Below, piece by piece: positions 6,799-15,084 of a stretch of DNA of 16,686 bases; position 1 is the first letter of the stretch, and each line of letters begins with the position of its first letter. This stretch comes from JADJXV01 sp964527785 (GTDB taxonomy: Bacteria; Bacteroidota; Ignavibacteria; Kapaibacteriales; UBA961), in NCBI GenBank assembly GCA_964527785.1, contig CAZGNO010000080.1, positions 1 to 16,686 on the forward strand, read 5' to 3'. The translations under genes and the position numbers were made by a program. Below the pieces are notes generated by a model. That model ran no database searches and was not told the origin of the DNA. It was given only the letters and a program-made list of their open reading frames with translations.

Positions 6799-9700
6799 TT
6801 AAAAATCCCCACCCAACGAGAAGAGATAATACGGCTCTGACCACGCAGTCACATTATCACGCCATGCCACATCAAACCGAAGAGGCAATCCTAAAACCAC
6901 TGATCGTATTCCGATACCGGTACTCATCCGAAGATTATTAGGGGTGGTATTACCGAACACATCCGTCGTAGTTGCAGTAAATTCTTTGTTCCATGCACCG
7001 CCCATATCATAGAAGAGTGCACCCTGAAATACAAACGGAATAGGAATGGCTGGAATCAAAGCCAGTAAAGGAAAACGGACTTCTCCGTTAGCAAGAAAAT
7101 ACTTTTCACCATTAACAGCATTAATTTCCCATCCGCGCATCGGATATTGGAAAGCTGTCTGAATGAATGTAAAATCTTCGGGATTATCAAAAGGAATTTG
7201 GTCGTTGCTGAATGTGCGGTTTATCCAATTGTCCACACCACCCATAAAGAACCTTCGAGGATTAGGTCCGAAACTCGCACCGGCTGCCCCTCTGAATGCA
7301 AAGGTAAGATACCCATTCCAAAAGTTAAAGTAATGACGCACATCAGTTGTCGCAGTCATAAAACCAATTCCCTCAGTGCTCAGCTTCGGCACTCCCTGGA
7401 GTCCAACAAAGAACCGCGTTCCCTTGTTTGGTGCAAACCATCCGAATTGTGTATTGTCCTGTACATACCGAATTTCAGGTACAAAAAGGTTTCTGTTTAG
7501 CGAAGTTGTAGTTGGGGAGGTGATATTATCCTTGGATGAGTGGTGATAGTCGAATTGCCATTCCAAGCGGCGATAACGGTCGAAAGCATAAGATGCTCCG
7601 AGCGACAGCCCGAAATCCCGAAAACGAAAACTCTCTAAACCGTTACTTGTATACCCCACACTGTGGAATGCCGCAATTTGATAATCTACTATCTCCGGCA
7701 GATAATTATAAGCAACATAGAAATCACTGTTTTTCAAATCATACCGCAGATTGAGCAACCCGTAAATCTGATGGTTACCAAGCATATCGCTAAATAACAT
7801 TTGAGTAACACCTTGCACTCCAAAAAATGAGCTATAGCCGGCTGTACTCAGAATAATATCCGGTGAGAAACTTATTTTGTATGGTTGGGGCTGAGTTAGA
7901 ACCGTGTCTGCGAGAGTTGCCTCGTCGGAAACAGTAATGGGATTTGACTGACTAATTGGCTTCGGGGGCGCAGGCACATCAGGATTTGGCTGAACAATTT
8001 GTTGACGGCTTAGTTCTACCTGAAATTTGCCGTATCCAAGAAGTTTCTGCGGCTGTGTAGTGGCAGTATCGGTAAGCATATCAATAGCCAACTGGTCAGC
8101 TTTTTTCATATCTGCTTGCTGCTCGCGGAATCTGGTGAGGGGAAGAGAATCGTAGGTCTTACGTTCGAACGGAAATCGAAGTTCGTAAATATCGTACCCG
8201 CCCTTGATTTGTGATGTAAAAAGGAGCTTTGTTCCATCACGGGAAAGTGATAATTGAGTAATTCCGCTGATAGAATTGGTTTTTGCATTTACACTTCCGG
8301 TAGCAAATGTAAGCTCATACAAATTCCCGATTCCGTTTTTATCGGAAACAAAAAGCATTTTCTTTCCGTCCGGCGCAATTGCCATTGAAGTCTTTTCTGA
8401 AGCGTCGAAAGTAATACGCTGCATAGAGCGTGAAGCAATCTCTATCGAATATATTTCATGATGAGAATGATCAAAATCCCACATTTTGAAATTATTACGG
8501 TTTTTAGTACCATCGGTGAAATCGGCACGGTCAGAAATAAAGTAGAGTGTTTTGCTGTCGGGCGACCATATAGGATTTTGGTCAGAAAAAATATCATCTG
8601 TAAGCTGCTCTATTTTACCGGATGCAACATTATATAGGTAAATATCCGATTTTTCATGTACACCGGCAATAAACGCAATTGTCTTTCCATCGGGTGACCA
8701 AATTGCTGAGGTGAGCGATTTGAGTCCGAATGTTTTTTTAACATAATCACCGGATTCCACTTCCACTATGTAGAGAGCATCTTCGCCTCCGGCTTTTGCA
8801 GAGACTGCCAGCTTTTTTCCGGTCGGGTCCCATGAAATTCCGGGTGTAAGAAGATTCAATTCTTCAAAATCCAAAGCACGTTCACTGGAAATAATTTTAT
8901 CGGATTTTTCTTTCTCAGGTTTTTCCTTGCCGTTCAAGAGCTTCATATACACGCCAAACACTCCGTTTTGGTCGGAAATATATGCCATTTTATCTCCGTC
9001 CGGCGAGATTGCCGGAGAAGAATTATAGTAATTTTCGTCCTTGATATGATTTGTCAGGCGAGTAGAAAAATCATCAATTGCCTCATAGCGAACAATATCA
9101 GGCAGATACTTCTTTTTAAGCTCCTTCACCCATTGGTCGGAGAATTCTTCCATTGTCATATTGAAAGCACTTTTAAACGCAAATTCTAAACTTCCCAATG
9201 CTTTCAGCCGATTGATAAGTTCACCGACTTTTTGCTCTCCGTATTTTTCGGCTACATACCAGTAGAATGCCTGACCGCCGCGATACGCATAATATCCGTT
9301 TAGATTCTGAAATCCTTTTAGATACTCACTCAGAGCTATATCTCGCATGAACATATCAGTCGGAGTGTCGTAACCGCCGATACCCTCGTATTCAGCCAAT
9401 CCTTCATTCATCCACAATGGTAATTCCACTCTGACATTATTAGTCATTGCGGTTTGAATCGTACCGCCATAAAACATATCATTTAAAACTGCGTGGACAA
9501 GTTCGTGATGAATAACATGGCGAAACTGTTCGTATTTCCCCTCAAACGGCAATGTAACACGATTTTTAAAAAGCTCGGTAACTCCCCCTACACCTTCGGG
9601 CAATGCATCACTTATCACATTTGTTTGCTGGAATTCATTATGGGATTGATAGACCATAATAGGGATTCGCTTGTTGATGGAATAATTCAACCTATGTTCA

Positions 9701-9918
9701 ATCGAAGCAAGCGATCGCTCGGCATGAATTGCAGTATAACGCCCTAAATAATCTCCACCTTCATAAAAATATACATCGAAATGCTTTGAACGAATAAATC
9801 TCCAATTATCAAAATTTTGGTATTGAACTTTGTTTTGTCCAAACTGCGCTTTGGTTGAAATGGGAATAATTGCAAGTGTAATCAAAAAGAACAAGAAAAT
9901 CTTGATTATATATTTCAT
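6799..9918 (-). CDS. Exported metalloprotease / TolB-like propeller / outer-membrane barrel fusion protein
   Basis: This 1039-residue protein has three visible parts. A signal peptide covers residues 1-24 (cleavage likely after STKA). A gluzincin-type peptidase region follows with HELVH at 138-142 (zinc ligands His138 and His142, catalytic Glu139) and NEGLAEY at 171-177 (Glu172 as third ligand). About 295-580 is a TolB/PD40-type propeller with six recurring blades such as SPAISPDGDKMAYISD, SAIWSPDGKTIAFIA and NPIWSPDSKTLYFISD. A Pro/Gln-rich linker (about 600-675) leads to a C-terminal domain (about 690-1039) rich in alternating aromatic strands, with FFMGGVDNW and ALFYDMGGAWN as in BamA-like barrels, ending in Phe. 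It is probably an outer-membrane protein with a periplasmic or surface protease and propeller. Substrate unknown. A 494-bp gap separates it from the upstream gene, so it probably has its own promoter. Confidence 0.85.
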   Translation of the reverse strand: MKYIIKIFLFFLITLAIIPISTKAQFGQNKVQYQNFDNWRFIRSKHFDVYFYEGGDYLGRYTAIHAERSLASIEHRLNYSINKRIPIMVYQSHNEFQQTNVISDALPEGVGGVTELFKNRVTLPFEGKYEQFRHVIHHELVHAVLNDMFYGGTIQTAMTNNVRVELPLWMNEGLAEYEGIGGYDTPTDMFMRDIALSEYLKGFQNLNGYYAYRGGQAFYWYVAEKYGEQKVGELINRLKALGSLEFAFKSAFNMTMEEFSDQWVKELKKKYLPDIVRYEAIDDFSTRLTNHIKDENYYNSSPAISPDGDKMAYISDQNGVFGVYMKLLNGKEKPEKEKSDKIISSERALDFEELNLLTPGISWDPTGKKLAVSAKAGGEDALYIVEVESGDYVKKTFGLKSLTSAIWSPDGKTIAFIAGVHEKSDIYLYNVASGKIEQLTDDIFSDQNPIWSPDSKTLYFISDRADFTDGTKNRNNFKMWDFDHSHHEIYSIEIASRSMQRITFDASEKTSMAIAPDGKKMLFVSDKNGIGNLYELTFATGSVNAKTNSISGITQLSLSRDGTKLLFTSQIKGGYDIYELRFPFERKTYDSLPLTRFREQQADMKKADQLAIDMLTDTATTQPQKLLGYGKFQVELSRQQIVQPNPDVPAPPKPISQSNPITVSDEATLADTVLTQPQPYKISFSPDIILSTAGYSSFFGVQGVTQMLFSDMLGNHQIYGLLNLRYDLKNSDFYVAYNYLPEIVDYQIAAFHSVGYTSNGLESFRFRDFGLSLGASYAFDRYRRLEWQFDYHHSSKDNITSPTTTSLNRNLFVPEIRYVQDNTQFGWFAPNKGTRFFVGLQGVPKLSTEGIGFMTATTDVRHYFNFWNGYLTFAFRGAAGASFGPNPRRFFMGGVDNWINRTFSNDQIPFDNPEDFTFIQTAFQYPMRGWEINAVNGEKYFLANGEVRFPLLALIPAIPIPFVFQGALFYDMGGAWNKEFTATTTDVFGNTTPNNLRMSTGIGIRSVVLGLPLRFDVAWRDNVTAWSEPYYLFSLGGDF

Positions 9919-10057
9919 AATTACGCGGAGATTAAAAGTTTTTTTTCAGTTATTGTATTCGTCTACATTAGTATACAGACATTTTAAGAGGCATTTAAGT
10001 TACAATTTTTCACTATTTGCAAATTTTCATAATTTCAGTCATTCAGAGGGCATGACA
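9919..10057. other. Leader region of the protease-barrel gene, no clear motif
   Basis: This is the AT-rich 5' spacer of the minus-strand fusion gene. It must contain that gene's promoter, but no convincing -35/-10 or TTTG/TAnnTTTG pair, riboswitch or operator was recognised. The rest of this 494-bp gap is repeat copy C and a plain 88-bp tail to 10412. Confidence 0.4.
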
Positions 10058-10324
10058 GCCGTCCAAACCAGATGAAAAACAATACAATGAAATTAAAAAT
10101 AGAACAGTTACCTTCTGTCATTCTGATGGAGTCCCTGACTGAAGAATCTCAGTTAGAACGTGAAAATCTGCTAGAAGGATACGCTTACGGAGATTCTTCG
10201 CTACCGCTCAGAATGACGGGCAATGTAAGAGATGTCATTTACAGCGTAGTCGAAGTGTTCAATTACTTGCCAAATTATGGATATTAATTGCAACGATTAT
10301 TTTTGTCTCAGCGCTTACTTACTT
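10058..10324 (+). repeat. Dispersed palindromic element, copy C (most complete)
   Basis: This is the fullest copy and serves as the reference. Left flank: GCCGTCC...ACAATACAATGAAATTAAAA followed by ACAGTTACCTTC. Core hairpin: TGTCATTCTGA (10116-10126), GAAGAATCTC (10141-10150), AGATTCTTCG (10191-10200), TCAGAATGAC (10208-10217). Right flank: GATGTCATTTACAG (10231-10244), then a 25-bp segment (10256-10280) found again, inverted, at 16552-16576, then ACGATTATTTTTGTC and CTTACTTACTTA (10313-10324). A 71-codon plus-strand frame crosses it, but that is only the repeat read as protein. Confidence 0.85.
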
Positions 10325-10412
10325 ATCATGCTACCCTGCACCGCTTACCTTTGACGAATAAGAACACACAAAGATTGCCCAAAGTTTCAGAATGAAATCG
10401 TTGCAACCGCTT

Positions 10413-11927
10413 TCATTGCAATTTGAGTGAACGAAGACGGCGGAATACCCCCAGGGCAGCTGAAATTTTACGACCACTCGGTACAGTTGAATTTGTACAG
10501 GCGTTTGATCCGCACACTACCATCATCGCCGATCCCCCGCCATCTAAATTTATGGCATTCCAGCAGCCGACTGCTTTCATAATCCCAGCCATTTGTGTTA
10601 AGGTTGCGCCCTTCCCTTTTTCGTTGTTTGCCTCCACTATTACAAAATAATTTTTAGTGCGCGATTTATCAGTACCGATACCTGTTCGTGCTAAATTTTG
10701 ATTAAGGAATCTTCTGGCATGAGAACCTTCTATCATTGCTTCGTGCCTTGCAATGCCATACCGAACAATTCGTGGCGTACCGCTTACTGCTGTCATATAC
10801 TGAGTAGAGTCAGCAACGTTTGTAGAGAATTTTATAAAAATAGTTTCGCCCTTTTGAGGAATGGAACTTTGAGGTGCATCCTTTCCAAACGAAACTATAC
10901 ACCCACGAAGAGGCATTTGAACTTCACCGCTGTCAACATCCGTAACAAGGCATGGCACTTCGCGGTTTATCGCGGGATTTTTGAGATACCTCAATACGAC
11001 CTTACGCATAGGATACTCAATGTTTGCTTCGCGTTTTGCATTGGCTAATTCCTGACGAAGTGTTTCCATATTTAGTCCAATTTCTGTAGAATCCTCCGTT
11101 ACCATGCTGTGGTTCTGCAAAAATTCCAGTGCTGCTTTTTCGAGGTCAACCGGTGATACAAACGGTATAGAATTTCCCCCAAAAGAATTATACACCACAA
11201 TTCCGGTAGAATCCATACGCTCGTTTACATATTCAACGTTCATCGAGCGATTCTTGAACCAAACACGCCCTTTCAAAACAAAACGATCTATCGTCATGCG
11301 GTTTCTGCTGTCAAAGAATGCACTCGACCACTGCTTATACGAATGGAGGTGTACCACCTCTCCGTCTGAAACCATTGGTCCGATAGGAGTATTTCGATAC
11401 GCTTTCCAAAAGTTAGCATTGATTCCGACGAGCAGGGTATCGCGCGAAGTGGAATCATTGCGTATACTCATATCACCTAATCGTTCCAAGCCGTCAATCC
11501 TTTCCAATGCCTTAATTAAGCCAACCTTGAGCGACTGGTCTGTAGCTGTCATCTCAGCCACATGAACAGAATGCTTGTGTCTCCCATACAGGAAATGCCG
11601 ATAACGGATGCCTGAATCTATAATCGTGTCCGTTATTGGTTCGATAACCGGAGCTTTCGGGATTCCCCTCTTTTTTCGGCGAACCGAATTCTTTGTGCTC
11701 CCTGATTGTAGTTTTCTTGCGTGTTGATGGACCGCTATTTGCTTTTTTGTAGCTTTCTTAACTATTGTTTTTTTTATCGGTGATTTTCTTACTGCATTCT
11801 GTTTAGCAGTGTTTTTTTTGGCAGTAACCGGTGCAGACAAACCAATAAACACGGTAAACACAATAAACACCGATAATACTACCGAGAATTGAACCGAATA
11901 TAATTTTAAGTGTTTTGTGTAATTCAT
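10413..11927 (-). CDS. Exported phosphodiester glycosidase (NAGPA-like domain) protein
   Basis: This 504-residue protein has an N-terminal hydrophobic segment (about 14-35, FSVVLSVFIVFTVFIGLSAP), a signal peptide or anchor. A very basic low-complexity stretch (about 36-95; KKATKKQ, RRKKRG) follows. The rest is a phosphodiester-glycosidase/NAGPA-type domain. Its hallmark is near the end: ARTGIGTDKSRTKNYFVIV, then LTQMAGIMKAVGCWNAINLDGGGSAMMVV, with DGGGSA at 462-467. The mammalian relative removes GlcNAc from a phosphodiester on lysosomal enzymes; bacterial members are poorly characterised and linked to envelope glycans. The Lys/Arg-rich segment could bind anionic polymer or nucleic acid at the envelope. 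It lies 39 bp after the membrane-protein gene on the same strand, a likely operon. Confidence 0.85.
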   Translation of the reverse strand: MNYTKHLKLYSVQFSVVLSVFIVFTVFIGLSAPVTAKKNTAKQNAVRKSPIKKTIVKKATKKQIAVHQHARKLQSGSTKNSVRRKKRGIPKAPVIEPITDTIIDSGIRYRHFLYGRHKHSVHVAEMTATDQSLKVGLIKALERIDGLERLGDMSIRNDSTSRDTLLVGINANFWKAYRNTPIGPMVSDGEVVHLHSYKQWSSAFFDSRNRMTIDRFVLKGRVWFKNRSMNVEYVNERMDSTGIVVYNSFGGNSIPFVSPVDLEKAALEFLQNHSMVTEDSTEIGLNMETLRQELANAKREANIEYPMRKVVLRYLKNPAINREVPCLVTDVDSGEVQMPLRGCIVSFGKDAPQSSIPQKGETIFIKFSTNVADSTQYMTAVSGTPRIVRYGIARHEAMIEGSHARRFLNQNLARTGIGTDKSRTKNYFVIVEANNEKGKGATLTQMAGIMKAVGCWNAINLDGGGSAMMVVCGSNACTNSTVPSGRKISAALGVFRRLRSLKLQ

Positions 11928-11966
11928 TGCAAAATAAAATGTCTATATACAACTACAGCCGAATCG

Positions 11967-12569
11967 TTACTTCTTGAAAAGGGTACGCAAAAAGTCTGCA
12001 TTATAGGGAAATATAATTGAACTGTTTAGGTTATACAAGTAGTTCCGACGTTCTACAGGAGTAAGAATATTAAAGTTGCGCGCTACCCACCGCGACTCTC
12101 CAAATAATGAACCGCAAAAATAAGCTCCTAAAAACGAACATAAATGTACTTGAACAACAAGTAACGGTATGCCGATTTTAAGACTGACAATAACAGACAA
12201 CGCAATAAATAACATTATCATCAATGATTCGATTGCATCTGTAAGAATTCGTGAACGGTTGGCGACATCGAGTGTTCTCCTTTTTTCACGGAGAATCGCC
12301 AATATCCACCCCAAGCACAATGCCAATGAACCAACAATAATGACTGATTCAATTTCTAGGAATTGACGAAACATATATGCAAATGTTACTTGGAATGCAG
12401 CCAAGCCGATATATTCAGCTTGTCTTCGCCGCCGTTTTCGCTGTAAGACATTTTCTTGTGAAGTATTTGCCGGTTCGTTCATCAACTCAAAAATAATTAT
12501 TGCAGATAATTTCCTCTCAACTTCACTCTTAATTTCAGCCAAATTTAGTAATTTGCGCTTCAAATTCAC
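11967..12569 (-). CDS. Unrecognised small membrane protein with four predicted helices
   Basis: I do not recognise this 200-residue protein. It has a basic cluster QRKRRRR (43-49) followed by about four hydrophobic segments: residues 52-68, 74-92, 112-130 and 132-154. The C-terminal 45 residues are soluble (FGESRWVARNFNILTPVERRNYLYN...). The basic residues before the first segment and between the second and third suggest a cytoplasmic N-terminus. The start given is a GTG without a Shine-Dalgarno; an in-frame ATG at 12482 (residue 30) is an alternative and would widen the divergent gap to the enoyl-CoA hydratase gene from 35 to 122 bp. It is probably cotranscribed with the downstream phosphodiester glycosidase gene. 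Confidence 0.7.
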   Translation of the reverse strand: MNLKRKLLNLAEIKSEVERKLSAIIIFELMNEPANTSQENVLQRKRRRRQAEYIGLAAFQVTFAYMFRQFLEIESVIIVGSLALCLGWILAILREKRRTLDVANRSRILTDAIESLMIMLFIALSVIVSLKIGIPLLVVQVHLCSFLGAYFCGSLFGESRWVARNFNILTPVERRNYLYNLNSSIIFPYNADFLRTLFKK

Positions 12570-12604
12570 GATATTTTTTTGGTAATCATGAAAGATGCCT
12601 CCCT

Positions 12605-13387
12605 ATGACTTTTGAAACCCTTCTCTTTGAAAAAAAATCCGGCTATGCAATTATTACCCTTAATCGTCCTGATAAACTTAATGCACTAAACAACCAACTT
12701 TTCACTGATCTTAACAGTGCTGTACATTTTATTGCCGGCGACAGCGAGATTCACGCTGCTATCATCACCGGCAACGGTTCGAAGGCATTTGCCGCAGGTG
12801 CAGATATTGCTGAACTCCATGAGCAGAATGCTTCGACCGGAGCAGAATTTTCTAAAGTTGGGCAGTGCGTGTTTGATGCAATAGAACATCTCGGCAAACC
12901 GGTAATTGCAGCCGTGAATGGTTTTGCGCTCGGTGGCGGCTGCGAACTTGCACTTGCTTGTCATATTCGCTTTGCTGCTACTAATGCCAAGTTCGGACAA
13001 CCTGAAGTAAATCTGGGGATACTGCCCGGCTACGGCGGCACCCAGCGACTAACTAAGCTGGTAGGACGTGCTAAATCTGCAGAGCTTATCCTTTCGGGAA
13101 TGATCATTAATGCTGATGAAGCAGGGAGAATAGGATTAGTTAATTCAGTCCACGAACAGTCAGAGCTAATGGATGTAGCCGAAAAGTTTACGCAAACTAT
13201 AGTCTCCAAAGCACCGATGGCTGTCAGTGCTGCACTCCAAAGCATAATTGCCTCCGATGAGCTTAGTCCCGAAGAAGGAATGAACTTCGAGTCTCAGAAA
13301 TTTGGTATTATCTGTGGAACACAGGATTTCAAAGAAGGAACAAAAGCATTTTTAGATAAACGTTCTGCAGTATTTGTAGGGCGTTAA
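12605..13387 (+). CDS. Enoyl-CoA hydratase/isomerase (crotonase family)
   Basis: This 260-residue crotonase-fold enzyme would add water across the double bond of 2-enoyl-CoA in fatty-acid or branched-chain acyl-CoA breakdown. The oxyanion-hole segments are AFAAGADIAEL (61-71) and GFALGGGCELALA (106-118). The two catalytic glutamates of true hydratases are present, Glu114 (GGGCE) and Glu134 (FGQPEVNLG), followed by ILPGYGGTQRL. It is full length for a single-domain member and close to the classic mitochondrial short-chain type. No other beta-oxidation gene is in the window, so the physiological substrate is open. The next gene starts 21 bp after its stop, suggesting a shared transcript. Confidence 0.94.
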   Translation: MTFETLLFEKKSGYAIITLNRPDKLNALNNQLFTDLNSAVHFIAGDSEIHAAIITGNGSKAFAAGADIAELHEQNASTGAEFSKVGQCVFDAIEHLGKPVIAAVNGFALGGGCELALACHIRFAATNAKFGQPEVNLGILPGYGGTQRLTKLVGRAKSAELILSGMIINADEAGRIGLVNSVHEQSELMDVAEKFTQTIVSKAPMAVSAALQSIIASDELSPEEGMNFESQKFGIICGTQDFKEGTKAFLDKRSAVFVGR

Positions 13388-13408
13388 TATTTCTTTTTAT
13401 TATATTTT

Positions 13409-13933
13409 ATGAAAAAAACTGATATAATTACGATGCCCGAATACTTCGACCGATATATTAATCTGGTCGGAGATTATGATGTTATTGACGCCTTGAAATA
13501 CTATGATGCCCATTGGCTCAAAAAGGAAAAAGAATCGTTCGTTCAACTTGGTGACTCAGTTTATGCACCCGGAAAATGGACTGTAAAAGATATTCTTCAG
13601 CACCTTATTGATACAGAAAGAATTTTTGCATATCGTGCATTGTGCTTTGCTAGGGGTGATACAACCATATTACCGGGCTTCGACGAGGACAGTTATGCAG
13701 CTTATGGGCAAACAAATTTGCGGAAACTTGATGATTTATTTGACGAAATGCAGCTTGTTCGTAATTCCACTATCGCTTTGTACAATCATTTTACAGATGA
13801 TATGATGATGCGTGAAGGAGTCTCCTTTAAAAAAAGAATATCTGTACTGGCTATCGGTTTTCTTACAGCAGGTCATGCGATTCATCATCTCAATGTAATC
13901 AAAGAGCGATATTATCCGCTTATAAAGTACTGA
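13409..13933 (+). CDS. DinB-fold family protein
   Basis: This 174-residue helical protein has the DinB/YfiT four-helix fold signatures. Near residue 55 it reads PGKWTVKDILQHLIDTERIFAYR, with His65 as first metal ligand; near the end it has GHAIHHLNVIKERY, with His156 and His160 as the H-x3-H pair. Three histidines are the usual metal site of the superfamily. Members include thiol transferases such as bacillithiol S-transferase BstA and mycothiol-dependent enzymes, but many have no known substrate. Since the window carries bshA, a bacillithiol-linked role is possible but only inferred. It probably forms a two-gene unit with the enoyl-CoA hydratase. No Shine-Dalgarno precedes the ATG. Confidence 0.88.
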   Translation: MKKTDIITMPEYFDRYINLVGDYDVIDALKYYDAHWLKKEKESFVQLGDSVYAPGKWTVKDILQHLIDTERIFAYRALCFARGDTTILPGFDEDSYAAYGQTNLRKLDDLFDEMQLVRNSTIALYNHFTDDMMMREGVSFKKRISVLAIGFLTAGHAIHHLNVIKERYYPLIKY

Positions 13934-14007
13934 GACAGAATTAAATGAAGAATGGATATTAAAGTGTATTGTGTTGAGATTGACAAGTATTTGATGCTTC
14001 GATAAAG

Positions 14008-14323
14008 CAGTAAATGACATTTATACGTTTGCTTGTCACTCTGAGGGCTTCATAGACCGAAGAATCTCGGTGTAGGGAATTCTCCGGGAATTAAAAATGA
14101 TTGAAAAGGCAGAAACAGTTTACTATAAATGATAATGAAATACTAAATTCTCTAGATTAGTCTAAACTGAGATTCTTCAGTCGAGGACTCCTTCAGAATG
14201 ACAGAAGGCAACTGTACTATTTTTTAAGTAATTGCATTATTTTACAACTGGCTTGGTATCTGTCGAGAACTCAGAATATCAGAACAGAATGTAGCAATTT
14301 AATCTGTCCCCTTACTTACTTAC
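14008..14323 (-). repeat. Dispersed palindromic element, copy D (enlarged loop)
   Basis: This copy fills most of the gap 13934-14334. Read on the minus strand it has the left flank (GTAAAATAATGCAATTACTT followed by ACAGTTGCCTTC) and core ends TGTCATTCTGA / TCAGAGTGACA, which are TGTCACTCTGA (14034-14044) and TCAGAATGACA (14193-14203) on the plus strand. The flank AATGTCATTTACTGC is also there. The core is 170 bp, not 102: the loop carries about 68 bp extra, unrelated AT-rich sequence. A CCCCTTACTTACTTA tail in plus orientation at 14309-14323 suggests a second, partial copy overlaps here. The remaining bases (13934-14007) show nothing. Confidence 0.8.
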
Positions 14324-14334
14324 ATTAGAAAAAA

Positions 14335-14991
14335 ATGATAAGAAACTTTACCTTTACCGACGGCACTCAAATTCCTGTGGGAACGATGTATTGTATCGGT
14401 AGGAATTACTCAGCCCATGCACGTGAAATGGGAGCAGAGCTTCCTGAATCTGCTCTTGTTTTTATCAAGCCGCCAACAGCTTTTGTGCCCAGCCACACTT
14501 CAATTAGAATTCCATCCATTTCTAAAAATATGCACCATGAGGTAGAAATGGTAATAATTATCGGAGAGGATTGTTCCAATATCCCTGCATCCGATGCCTT
14601 AGAACATATAGCCGGATACGCTGTAGGAATTGACCTCACGCTTCGAGATGTACAAACACTTGCAAAACAGCGAGGCGAGCCGTGGGCAATTGCTAAGGGT
14701 TTTGACGGCTCTGCACCGATTTCCGAAGCTGTCCCTGAAAACGAAATTGAAAATCCCAATAATCTCTTGCTTGAGCTGCGAGTGAACGGAGAGGTTCGGC
14801 AAAGCGGCTCGACCAAGATGATGGAACGAACCGTTGAAGAACTGCTAGAGTATGTCACTTCGATTTTTACTCTGCGCCGAGGTGATTGTATCTTTACGGG
14901 AACTCCGGAAGGAGTCGGTCGTTTGGAAAGCGGTGATATGGTTACTGCCGAACTTCAAGGGGTTCCGATTCTTGAAATATCAGTAATATAA
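14335..14991 (+). CDS. Fumarylacetoacetate hydrolase family protein (acylpyruvase/FAHD1-like)
   Basis: This 218-residue enzyme has the single-domain FAH fold. Motifs in order: YCIGRNYSAHAREMG (19-33), FIKPPTAFVP (43-52), HHEVEMV (67-73) with metal ligands Glu69 and Glu71, GIDLTLRD (98-105) with Asp100 as third ligand, AKGFDGSAPIS (120-130), and GDCIFTGTPEGVG near the C-terminus. The length and motifs match the YcgM/FAHD1 branch, whose members hydrolyse acylpyruvates or decarboxylate oxaloacetate using Mg2+, rather than full-length fumarylacetoacetase. The ATG follows a run of A residues with no clear ribosome binding site. The lipoprotein gene follows 93 bp later on the same strand; a shared transcript is possible. 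Confidence 0.92.
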   Translation: MIRNFTFTDGTQIPVGTMYCIGRNYSAHAREMGAELPESALVFIKPPTAFVPSHTSIRIPSISKNMHHEVEMVIIIGEDCSNIPASDALEHIAGYAVGIDLTLRDVQTLAKQRGEPWAIAKGFDGSAPISEAVPENEIENPNNLLLELRVNGEVRQSGSTKMMERTVEELLEYVTSIFTLRRGDCIFTGTPEGVGRLESGDMVTAELQGVPILEISVI

Positions 14992-15084
14992 CCTATTACA
15001 AAACAAACAAAGAGCGAATTGTACTTAATCTAAAATTTGCAGTATTTTTTACCCACAAACATCTTTCGTTTTCCGATAAATACT

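Noticed and set aside
6741..6941. 66-codon plus-strand frame running from the repeat block into the fusion gene
   Set aside because: It begins inside repeat copy B3 and ends antisense to the C-terminus of the barrel domain; nothing supports it as a gene.
10072..10287. A 71-codon plus-strand frame in the gap before the phosphodiester glycosidase gene
   Set aside because: It lies entirely in repeat copy C and its peptide is only the repeat translated; the frame is not kept in the other copies.
14406..14858. 150-codon Ser-rich minus-strand frame opposite the FAH-family gene
   Set aside because: Shadow frame; the plus-strand protein has all catalytic motifs.
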